Shown: positions 42,875 through 50,573 of the stretch, piece after piece | Layout of the letters: each line of letters starts with the position of its first letter | Position numbering within the stretch: the first letter of the stretch is position 1 | Origin: Ferrimonas pelagia | GTDB lineage: Bacteria; Pseudomonadota; Gammaproteobacteria; Enterobacterales; Shewanellaceae | DNA: 64,000 bases | Reading direction: 5' to 3' | NCBI RefSeq assembly: GCF_039543565.1 | Contig: NZ_BAABJZ010000107.1 | Coordinates: 62,001 to 126,000 of the forward strand | Position numbers and translations under genes: made by a program | Notes under the pieces: generated by a model | The model's database searches: none | What the model was told of the DNA's origin: nothing | What the model saw: the letters and a program-made list of their open reading frames with translations, nothing else

Positions 42875-43577
42875 CAAATCGTCCCTCGGTTTGCCAATGG
42901 GCCCAATCAACGCGTTTATCTCTCAGTTCGGCGAGTTGATGGAGAAAGGTGTCGCGGCTGATACTTTTGGCACCGAGGGACAGCAGGTGAGGGTTGATGA
43001 TCTGCGCGTCGATCATCTCGACACCCAGTCGTTGGCACTCAATGGCCAGCGCCCAAAACGCGGCCTTAGAGGCGTCCGTGCGGATGTGGAACATGGACTC
43101 ACCACAAAATACCCCGCCGACAGAGACACCATACAGGCCGCCTATCAGGGTGTTTTGCTCCCACACCTCGATGGAGTGTGCCAAGTTGAGTCGGTGTAGG
43201 TTGAGGTAGGCCTGGCGCATTGGTGGGCAGATCCAGGTGCTGTTGTCGCTTGCTCTGGGCCCGGCACAGTGGGCAATGACCTGTTCAAATGCCTGGTTGA
43301 CCGTGTAGTGCCAGCCTAGGCGGCGGGCACGCTTGCGGGTCGAGCGTGACGGGGTGATCCCATCCGGGGCAAATACCGCTCGCGGATCGGGACTCCACCA
43401 AAGGATAGGATCGCCGTCGTTAAACCAAGGGAAGATCCCATGGCGGTAGGCTTGCAATAAACGCGAGGGGGAAAGATCCCCGCCAATCGCCAACAAACCA
43501 TTGGGCTCCTCCAGCGCTTGGCCGGGGGAGGGGAATGCAGCGTCTTGGTGATCTAGGTACTGTACGGCGTTGAGCAT
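42867..43577 (-). CDS. aat: Aat, leucyl/phenylalanyl-tRNA--protein transferase
   Basis: A 236-residue enzyme (E. coli 234) that adds Leu or Phe to N-terminal Arg or Lys. Recognisable are FPSPGQALEEPNGLLAIGGDLS and WWSPDPRAVF near residues 15-70, and GGLYGVSVGGVFCGESMF near 150. It is the first gene of aat-bpt and a part of the N-end-rule set with clpS-clpA. Confidence 0.96.
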   Translation of the reverse strand: MLNAVQYLDHQDAAFPSPGQALEEPNGLLAIGGDLSPSRLLQAYRHGIFPWFNDGDPILWWSPDPRAVFAPDGITPSRSTRKRARRLGWHYTVNQAFEQVIAHCAGPRASDNSTWICPPMRQAYLNLHRLNLAHSIEVWEQNTLIGGLYGVSVGGVFCGESMFHIRTDASKAAFWALAIECQRLGVEMIDAQIINPHLLSLGAKSISRDTFLHQLAELRDKRVDWAHWQTEGRFDV

Positions 43578-43641
43578 GGTACTCTAACAATTCAAGTAAC
43601 GAACCGATCCGTGATTGGATCATTAACCCTGAGAGGATGAC

Positions 43642-44112
43642 ATGGCGATGAAACCTTTGTCGATACTCTTGCTGGCCATGATGTTATGTGGGCCTGCTGT
43701 CGCTAAGTATAACCGCAATCAGGCGGTCCCTGTGGAGCAGGTGGTCTACGCAGATGTCGAGTCCGTGCGTGAGATCACCCGAGAAGAGTTGGTTGAGGAT
43801 AGAAACCGGGGTTGGAAGGTGTTTGGCGGTGCCGTGCTCGGTGGTGTGATAGGGCATCAGTTTGGCAGTGGCTCGGGTCAGGATGTGGCGACCGTGCTGG
43901 GGACGTTGGCCGGGGCGGGGATCGCCAATAACCGTTCCCCCGCCTATCGAACTCAGTCTTATCAGTTGATTGAGATGATGGTGATGTCGGAGCAGGGCGA
44001 GCGGGTGATGGTGGTGCAGGACTTTGACCCGGGCATGCGATTTCGTGCCGGTGATAAGGTTCGCCTTGTTTATCTCCAAGGTGGGCAGGTGCGAGTCGAT
44101 AAGGCCTATTGA
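43642..44112 (+). CDS. Exported glycine-zipper 2TM protein
   Basis: A 156-residue protein with a cleavable signal (ending AVAKY) and a glycine zipper (GGAVLGGVIGHQFGSGSGQD followed by GTLAGAGIANN, residues 62-95) typical of outer-membrane-associated SlyB/Rick_17kDa-like proteins, but without a lipobox Cys. A C-terminal strand-rich part follows (RFRAGDKVRLVYLQGGQVRV). Role unknown. It converges on cydC, separated by a hairpin at 44119-44146. Confidence 0.75.
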   Translation: MAMKPLSILLLAMMLCGPAVAKYNRNQAVPVEQVVYADVESVREITREELVEDRNRGWKVFGGAVLGGVIGHQFGSGSGQDVATVLGTLAGAGIANNRSPAYRTQSYQLIEMMVMSEQGERVMVVQDFDPGMRFRAGDKVRLVYLQGGQVRVDKAY

Positions 44113-44118
44113 GTGATG

Positions 44119-44146
44119 GACGGAGTGGCCAGCTAGCCACTCCGTC
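44119..44146. terminator. Hairpin between glycine-zipper gene and cydC
   Basis: GACGGAGTGGC / GCCACTCCGTC perfect 11-bp stem without a T run, located between convergent genes. Confidence 0.55.
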
Positions 44147-44152
44147 GTGGAT

Positions 44153-45817
44153 CTAGTCAGCGATCAAGCGGCCCTGCTCCATTGTCAGTACGCGATCCAT
44201 TTGGGCTAGGGCAGCCGGTTTATGGGTGATATACAACAAGGTTCGCTCAGGCCGATGCGTCAACAGACAGTCAATGATCTCCTGCTCGGTGGCGTCGTCC
44301 AAACCCTCTGTCGGTTCATCCAGCAGCAAGAGATTGGCCGGATGCAACAGGGCGCGAGCGATCCCGATCCGGCGGCGTTCTCCGCCTGATAGCTGCCGGC
44401 CACCTTCCCCCAGCCACTGGGTGAGGCCTTGGCCCTGCAGCAGCGATCCAAGCTGTACCTGTTGCAGTACCGTTTTGAGCTGCTGCTCGCTGGCGTGGGG
44501 ACAAGCTAAGCGGAGATTGTTGGCTAGGGAGTCATTAAAGATATGGACGCGTTGGCTCACTAGGCAGATCTGTTGACGCAGCGCGCTTTGCTGATAGCTT
44601 GCGATAGGCTGGCCGTTGAGGAGGATCTCTCCTTGCTGCGCTTGCGCCTCACGACAGATGAGTTGCAATAGGGTGGATTTGCCGCAGCCGGTTTTGCCGA
44701 TCAAGGCTACCTTCTCGCCAGGGCTGAGTTGTAGTGAGAGCTGATCCACTGCGGGATCCAGCGCCCCCGGATAGCGATACTGCAGCGCCGATAAGGTGAG
44801 TCGGCCCTGCTCCTGCTGCACTGAACGCTCGCCAAAGCGGAGGCTCTGTGTATGGTGCAGGATGGGGTTGAGGCGACGGGCAGCGGCCAAGGTATGGCTT
44901 AGATGCTGGAATGCGGTAGCGACCGGATTAAGCGCCTCAAAACTGGCCAGGGTGGCAAACACGACGAGGGCCAACAATGGGCCTGGCGGACCCGTCACTG
45001 ACAACTCTTGGTAGGCCAGGGCTAGCATCAGCAACAACAGCCAGCCGTTGAGGCAAACTAATAGACCTTGTGAGATCCCGGTCAGGCTGGCCATGCGCCG
45101 TTGCGCCTGGATCAGTCTCTGCTCGGTTGCCATCGCTCGCTGGCGGTGGCTGGACTCCGCGCCGTAGATCATCAGCTCAGTCTGGCTGTCGAGGTAGGAT
45201 ACCAGCTCCAATCGATATTGGTGTTGCTGCTGACTCAACTGCTCACCGGGGCGGCGGCCGAGGAAATAGAACAGCGGTGGCAGCAACAGCAGTAAGCACA
45301 GCAAAACGGCCCCCAACAGCAGGCCGAGTGCTGGCGAGACCCAATACATCAGTGCTGAGACGGCCAGGATCGCCACGGTGCCCGCGACGACCGGCGTGAT
45401 CAGCCGTAGATAGAGGTGATCAAGCGCATCCACATCCGCAACCATACGGTTGAGCACGTCCGCATCGCGCAGTCCGGCTAACGTGTCCGGCGACAGTGGC
45501 CCCAGGCGCCGGAAGAACCAGCTGCGTAACGTCGTGAGGAGACGAAAGGTCGCGTCATGGCTGACAACGCGCTCTGCCCAGCGCGCGGCGGTACGGAGCA
45601 TTGAGAGGCCCCGCACCCCACCTGCGGGCAGCATATAGTTAAAATCCGCGCTACGGCTGATCACCAAGCCGGCTACCGCACTGGCGGCGATAAACCAGCC
45701 AGACAAGGAGAGCAGCCCGATGCTGGCGAGTAGGGTCAGCAGGGATAACAAGGTGCCTGCGGCGAGGCGTTGCCAGTGTTGCCGAAACAGTCGAAGAAAC
45801 GGGCGCAGTTCATGCAT
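44153..45817 (-). CDS. cydC: CydC, subunit of the CydDC thiol/haem ABC transporter
   Basis: A 554-residue fused permease-ATPase (E. coli 573). Six membrane segments precede Walker A GKTGCGKST, signature LSGGERRRIGIARA and Walker B LLLDEPTEGLD. CydDC is an inner-membrane heterodimer needed to assemble cytochrome bd; it exports Cys and glutathione to the periplasm and binds haem. ATG 45817 (MHELRPFL) overlaps the cydD stop by 8 bp. Confidence 0.94.
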   Translation of the reverse strand: MHELRPFLRLFRQHWQRLAAGTLLSLLTLLASIGLLSLSGWFIAASAVAGLVISRSADFNYMLPAGGVRGLSMLRTAARWAERVVSHDATFRLLTTLRSWFFRRLGPLSPDTLAGLRDADVLNRMVADVDALDHLYLRLITPVVAGTVAILAVSALMYWVSPALGLLLGAVLLCLLLLLPPLFYFLGRRPGEQLSQQQHQYRLELVSYLDSQTELMIYGAESSHRQRAMATEQRLIQAQRRMASLTGISQGLLVCLNGWLLLLMLALAYQELSVTGPPGPLLALVVFATLASFEALNPVATAFQHLSHTLAAARRLNPILHHTQSLRFGERSVQQEQGRLTLSALQYRYPGALDPAVDQLSLQLSPGEKVALIGKTGCGKSTLLQLICREAQAQQGEILLNGQPIASYQQSALRQQICLVSQRVHIFNDSLANNLRLACPHASEQQLKTVLQQVQLGSLLQGQGLTQWLGEGGRQLSGGERRRIGIARALLHPANLLLLDEPTEGLDDATEQEIIDCLLTHRPERTLLYITHKPAALAQMDRVLTMEQGRLIAD

Positions 45818-47498
45818 GGTGGTTGGCTCCGGCCGAGGGGAGTTGCAGCCATAGATCGGCACTGTGCAACTGCTGCTGACGGTGGCTGATCAGGACAGTG
45901 GTTCGTCCTTGACGGAACTGCTCTAACGATTGTTGGATCAAGCGTTCACTGTCTTGATCTAGGCTGGCGCTGGGCTCGTCAAGTAGCAGCACGGGTGCCG
46001 GTTTGAGTAAGGCTCTGGCCAGAGCCAGGCGTTGCGCTTGGCCGACGGACAGGCCACCAGCGCGGTCGCTAATGGGGTAGTCAAGCCCACCGGGCAGGCG
46101 CTGAACAAACTCATCGGCGTGGGCAAGTTGGATAGCGGTTTGCAGTTGACTGCGATCCGCTAACGGGGCCGCGAGTCGAAGGTTGTCTGCGATGGAGCCG
46201 TACTGCAGCTGCGGATTTTGGCCGAGCCAGGTGAGATTTGCGTGCAAGTGTTGGCGATCCAGCTCTCTGATCTCAGTCCCATTCGCGGTCAGGGAGCCTC
46301 GGTAGGGCAGCAGGCCCATGATGGCGTTCATGATCGAGGTTTTACCGCTGCCGGTTGGTCCGGCCAATGCCAGAGTCTGCCCGGCGGGCAGGGTGAAGGA
46401 GACCGGTGAGCACAGCGGGGTGCCATCCAAGGCGGTCACCACCAGATCTTTGGCGGCAAGGCTGACGTCAGCCCCATTCAGAGTCTGTTGACCTTGAGCG
46501 GGCACCGGGGTTTCCATCAGCTTACGCAGATCGTCGGCAGCGCCGACAGCTTCGGCTTTGGCGTGATAATAGGTACCCAGATCGCGAAACGGTTGAAAGA
46601 AGTCCGGCGCGAGGATCAGTACCAGCAAGCCACTAAAGAGGCTGATCCCATAGCCATAGTGGCCAAAGTTCAGTTCGCCTAGGTAGCTAAAGCCAAAGTA
46701 GACCGCGATCACGGCAATGGAGATCGAGGCAAAGAACTCGAGCACGGCCGAGGACAGAAAGGCCATCTTGAGCACTTCCATGGTGCGCTGGCGGAACTGC
46801 TCTGAGGCGTGATCCATCTTGTCTGCTTCACGTTCGAGTTGGTCGAACAGTCGTATGGTTGATAAGCCCTTGAGTCGGTCGAGGAAGTGACCAGAGAGCC
46901 GGGCGAGCGCGAGAAAGTTACGTTTGTTGGCGTCCGCTGCCCCCATGCCGACCAGCGCCATGAACAAGATCGTTAACGGCGCGGTAACGATGAAGATCAA
47001 TGCCGACGCCCAGTTGAGCGGCAGAACCACCAGCAAGATCGTCAGTGGGATCATCGCAACCAATCGCATCTGCACAAGGTACTTGGCGTAAAATTCTTGC
47101 ACCTTCTCGACCTGCTCTAACAACAAACTGCTCCAGGCTCCGGTCGCTTGGCGCTGGACAAATGCTGGGCCCAGTTGATGGATCTGCTCGAGCAAGCCCT
47201 GACGCAGGTGTTGGCGTACCGCGGCACCGGCCTGAAAGCCGGAGTACTCCTTGCCCCAAAGCAGGGCGGCACGAAGCGGGAAGAGCAGCGCGAGCAGGGC
47301 GAGGTGTGGGTGGAAGTCACTGAGATCGGCATGCTCGATGATCAAGCCATGCAGGAGTTCGGCCAGAAGCCAGGCTTGGCCGATCAGCAGGAGTGCATTG
47401 GCGTAGCCCAGTATGAGTGTCAGATTGATCCAGCGTTTGCCGGCATGCGCTCCTTGGCGGAGCCAATCCAGGCTGAGGCGTTCGGTATTTTTATCCAT
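45810..47498 (-). CDS. cydD: CydD, subunit of the CydDC thiol/haem ABC transporter
   Basis: A 562-residue fused permease-ATPase (E. coli 588). Walker A is GPTGSGKTS, the signature is LSVGQAQRLALARAL and Walker B is LLLDEPSASLD. The signature differs from CydC (SVGQ rather than SGGE), which is common in CydD. It lies between trxB and cydC as in E. coli, and bd-oxidase genes themselves are not in the window. Confidence 0.94.
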   Translation of the reverse strand: MDKNTERLSLDWLRQGAHAGKRWINLTLILGYANALLLIGQAWLLAELLHGLIIEHADLSDFHPHLALLALLFPLRAALLWGKEYSGFQAGAAVRQHLRQGLLEQIHQLGPAFVQRQATGAWSSLLLEQVEKVQEFYAKYLVQMRLVAMIPLTILLVVLPLNWASALIFIVTAPLTILFMALVGMGAADANKRNFLALARLSGHFLDRLKGLSTIRLFDQLEREADKMDHASEQFRQRTMEVLKMAFLSSAVLEFFASISIAVIAVYFGFSYLGELNFGHYGYGISLFSGLLVLILAPDFFQPFRDLGTYYHAKAEAVGAADDLRKLMETPVPAQGQQTLNGADVSLAAKDLVVTALDGTPLCSPVSFTLPAGQTLALAGPTGSGKTSIMNAIMGLLPYRGSLTANGTEIRELDRQHLHANLTWLGQNPQLQYGSIADNLRLAAPLADRSQLQTAIQLAHADEFVQRLPGGLDYPISDRAGGLSVGQAQRLALARALLKPAPVLLLDEPSASLDQDSERLIQQSLEQFRQGRTTVLISHRQQQLHSADLWLQLPSAGANHHA

Positions 47499-47506
47499 AC
47501 AACAAA

Positions 47507-47528
47507 AAGGGGCCGTGTGGGGCCCCTT
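47507..47528 (-). terminator. Terminator after trxB
   Basis: On the minus strand AAGGGGCC and GGCCCCTT arms are followed by TTTTTGTTG. It lies between trxB and cydD, so cydD may have its own promoter or rely on read-through. Confidence 0.7.
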
Positions 47529-47543
47529 AACAGATCCTATTGC

Positions 47544-48503
47544 TTATTGTTCCGCCAGGGCGTCGAGGAAGCGCTCAGCATCAAGCGCGGCCATGCAGCC
47601 GGTACCGGCTGAAGTGATGGCTTGACGGTAGATATGGTCCATCACATCGCCGGCAGCAAAGACGCCGGGGATCGAGGTTTGGGTGGCGTTGCCTTCCAGT
47701 CCACTGTTGACCTTGATGTAGCCATTATTCATTACCAGTTGATCTTTGAAGATCTCGGTATTGGGGCTGTGCCCAATGGCGATAAACACGCCGTCGACGT
47801 TCAACTGCTCGGTGGCGTCGCTTTGCGTGTGCTTGATGCGGGCGCCGGTAACGCCCATAGCATCGCCCAAAACCTCATCCAGGACGCGGTCGGTATGCAG
47901 AATGATGTTGCCATTTTCGACCTTGTCCATCAGGCGTTTGACTAGGATCTTTTCCGCCCGGAAGCTATCGCGACGGTGGATCAGGTGCACCTCTGAGGCG
48001 ATATTGGCGAGGTACAACGCTTCTTCCACCGCGGTATTGCCGCCACCGACCACGGCGACCGGTTTGTTGCGGTAGAAAAAGCCATCACAGGTGGCGCAGG
48101 CTGACACCCCTTTGCCCTTAAAGGCTTCTTCCGACTCCAGTCCAAGGTACATTGCACTGGCACCGGTTGCGATGATCAGGGCATCGCAGGTGTATTCACG
48201 GCTGTCCCCTTTGAGACGAAACGGGCGGTTTGCCAAATCGACTTCATTGATGTGATCAAACAGGATCTCGGTCTCGAAGCGCTCCGCATGCTGATGCATT
48301 CGCTCCATTAACGCTGGCCCCGTTAGATCGGCGGCATCGCCGGGCCAATTTTCCACTTCCGTGGTGGTGGTGAGCTGTCCGCCTTGCTGCATCCCGGTGA
48401 CCAATACTGGGTTGAGGTTGGCTCGGGCGGCGTAGACTGCGGCGGTGTATCCGGCAGGGCCTGATCCCAAGATCAACAGTTGGCTATGTTTGACTGCGCT
48501 CAT
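47544..48503 (-). CDS. trxB: Thioredoxin reductase
   Basis: A 319-residue FAD flavoenzyme (E. coli 321) that passes electrons from NADPH to thioredoxin. GSGPAGYTAAVYAAR is the FAD-binding motif, CATC near residue 136 is the redox pair, and GGGNTAVEEALYL binds NADPH. It starts at ATG 48503. In E. coli trxB likewise sits between lrp and cydD. Confidence 0.97.
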   Translation of the reverse strand: MSAVKHSQLLILGSGPAGYTAAVYAARANLNPVLVTGMQQGGQLTTTTEVENWPGDAADLTGPALMERMHQHAERFETEILFDHINEVDLANRPFRLKGDSREYTCDALIIATGASAMYLGLESEEAFKGKGVSACATCDGFFYRNKPVAVVGGGNTAVEEALYLANIASEVHLIHRRDSFRAEKILVKRLMDKVENGNIILHTDRVLDEVLGDAMGVTGARIKHTQSDATEQLNVDGVFIAIGHSPNTEIFKDQLVMNNGYIKVNSGLEGNATQTSIPGVFAAGDVMDHIYRQAITSAGTGCMAALDAERFLDALAEQ

Positions 48504-48563
48504 CTGTTACTCCGAGTTATAAGTTCGCGTTGCGGCGATTGTATGTAAAAGGCATACCAAAAG

Positions 48564-48587
48564 AAACGGGAGCTGCCGCTCCCGTTT
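48564..48587. terminator. Terminator between trxB and ald
   Basis: AAACGGGAGC-TGCC-GCTCCCGTTT with TTTCTTTTGG on the minus strand downstream of ald. Confidence 0.82.
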
Positions 48588-48607
48588 GTTCTGATCTATC
48601 GATTGCC

Positions 48608-49729
48608 TCAGTCTGCTTTTATCAGTTGATAAGGGTCGTGATATTTGTAGCCTAATGCCTCGGCCACTTCGGGACAGGTGATCTTGCCGTCGAGCACGTT
48701 CAGTCCTTTCATCAAGTGCGGATCATCCAGTAGGGCACGGGCAACCCCCTTATCGGCCAGGTTGATGATAAAGGGCAGGGTGGCATTGTTGAGGGCGAAG
48801 GTAGAGGTTCTTGGCACGGCCCCTGGCATGTTGGCGACACAGTAATGGACAACGTCGTCAACCAGGTAGACCGGATCTTGGTGGGTGGTGGCTTTGGACG
48901 TTTCGACGCAGCCACCTTGGTCAATGGCGACATCCACAATGGCAGCCCCGGATTTCATTTGCCGGATATGCTCTCGTGTGACCAACTTCGGCGCGGCAGC
49001 CCCAGGGATCAGCACCCCGCCGATCACCAGATCGGCATTGATCACGTGTTGCTCCAACGCTTCGGCGGTTGAATAGATCACCTTGGCGCGGTTCTCGAAC
49101 TGATGATTCAACTCACGCAAGACGTTTACGTTGCGATCCAGGATAGTGACGTCGGCGCCCATGCCAACCGCCATCAATGCGGCGTTACGTCCCACCATGC
49201 CGCCGCCGATCACCACGACCTTGGCCGGCTCAACGCCCGGTACACCGCCGAGCAGCATGCCGCGGCCTTGATGGGATTTTTCCAGTGCTTGGGCACCCGC
49301 CTGGATCGACATGCGTCCTGCGACTTCGGACATCGGAGCAAGTAGAGGTAGACCTCCGTGTTGATCGGTGACCGTTTCATAAGCGATACAAGTAGCGCCA
49401 CTTTGAACTAATTCGACAGTTTGTTCTGGGTCGGGCGCGAGGTGAAGGTAGGTAAACAGCAGTTGTTGCGGGCGTAACATTGCGCGTTCGACCGCTTGGG
49501 GTTCCTTTACCTTGACGATCATCTCGGCGTGTTTGAACACGGCTTGGGCGTCAGGGAGGATCTCCGCGCCGGCATCGATGTAATCCTGATCAGTACAGCC
49601 TATTCCCAGTCCTGCTTGCGTTTCTACGAACACTTGATGGCCGCGCAGGGCCAACTCACGAACACTGGCGGGCACCATACCCACCCGGTATTCGTGGTTT
49701 TTGATCTCCTTGGGTACACCGATAATCAT
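48608..49729 (-). CDS. ald: Alanine dehydrogenase
   Basis: A 373-residue NAD enzyme that interconverts alanine and pyruvate plus ammonia. Recognisable are the start MIIGVPKEIKNHEYRVGM, LFTYLHLAPD with substrate-binding residues, and the NAD-binding VVVIGGGMVGRNAA near residue 170. ATG 49729 gives the normal family start; six further codons upstream are possible. It is divergent from lrp, and this arrangement suggests control by the Lrp-family regulator, which is inference. Confidence 0.95.
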   Translation of the reverse strand: MIIGVPKEIKNHEYRVGMVPASVRELALRGHQVFVETQAGLGIGCTDQDYIDAGAEILPDAQAVFKHAEMIVKVKEPQAVERAMLRPQQLLFTYLHLAPDPEQTVELVQSGATCIAYETVTDQHGGLPLLAPMSEVAGRMSIQAGAQALEKSHQGRGMLLGGVPGVEPAKVVVIGGGMVGRNAALMAVGMGADVTILDRNVNVLRELNHQFENRAKVIYSTAEALEQHVINADLVIGGVLIPGAAAPKLVTREHIRQMKSGAAIVDVAIDQGGCVETSKATTHQDPVYLVDDVVHYCVANMPGAVPRTSTFALNNATLPFIINLADKGVARALLDDPHLMKGLNVLDGKITCPEVAEALGYKYHDPYQLIKAD

Positions 49730-49910
49730 TGTTATGTCCGCCTCCAATCTGCGTTATTAACGATTTGCTGACCTGTGAAAACATTTGTGATGTTTTACTT
49801 GGCCTTAGCATCAAAAGTAGTATATTCTGCGACTGGGAGCATTTCCCTCACTTTATTTGGGTGCAAATGGATGAAAATCCCGCTAGAGACGGGAATTAAA
49901 GGAAGTTAAT

Positions 49911-50414
49911 ATGGCATATAACAAGAAAAAGCCGTTAAAAGAACTGGATAGGATCGACCGTAACATCTTGAATGAACTGCAGCGAGATGGCCGTATCTCC
50001 AACGTTGAGCTGTCCAAGCGAGTCGGTCTCAGTCCTACTCCGTGCTTGGAGCGGGTGAAGCGTTTGGAGCGTCAAGGCTTTATCCTCGGCTACACCGCTC
50101 AGGTGAACCCGCACTATCTGGGAGCATCACTGCTGGTTTATGTCGAGATCTCTTTGAATCGTGATTCGCCAGATGTGTTTGATGAATTCAACAAGGCTGT
50201 AATGGGACTGGAAGACGTTCAGGAATGCCATCTGGTCTCTGGTGATTTTGATTATCTGTTAAAAACCCGAGTCAGCGATATGACGGCCTACCGTCGCTTG
50301 CTGTCGGAAACGCTGTTGAAGCTCCCTTCGGTCAAAGACACCCGAACCTATGTTGTCATGGAAGAAGTAAAGCAGACCAGCCGGGTTCAAATCGCCTCGA
50401 CCGCACTCGCTTAA
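49911..50414 (+). CDS. lrp: Leucine-responsive regulatory protein
   Basis: A 167-residue AsnC/Lrp-family regulator (E. coli Lrp 164). The N-terminal helix-turn-helix is RIDRNILNELQRDGRISNVE ... LSKRVGLSPTPCLERVKRLE, and the C-terminal RAM domain senses leucine. The near-identity with E. coli Lrp (VDSKKRPGKDLDRIDRNILNELQ) makes global Lrp more likely than a local AsnC. It starts at ATG 49911 after AAGGAAG. It precedes ftsK as in E. coli. Confidence 0.96.
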   Translation: MAYNKKKPLKELDRIDRNILNELQRDGRISNVELSKRVGLSPTPCLERVKRLERQGFILGYTAQVNPHYLGASLLVYVEISLNRDSPDVFDEFNKAVMGLEDVQECHLVSGDFDYLLKTRVSDMTAYRRLLSETLLKLPSVKDTRTYVVMEEVKQTSRVQIASTALA

Positions 50415-50442
50415 ACCTTAAATCGGTTGAGCGAAAAAAACG

Positions 50443-50468
50443 AAAAGTGCCCAGTGTGGCACTTTTTT
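50443..50468 (+). terminator. Terminator after lrp
   Basis: AAAAGTGCC-CAGTGT-GGCACTTTT followed by TT. It separates lrp from the ftsK operon. Confidence 0.85.
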
Positions 50469-50573
50469 GTTGCTTCAATGAACGACCGCAAGCCGTAACC
50501 ATGCATCTGTCCAGTGGGTTTGCTAAGGTAGCGTCACTTATCCTATTTTTGAGAATTGAGGGCGCCATTGTTC

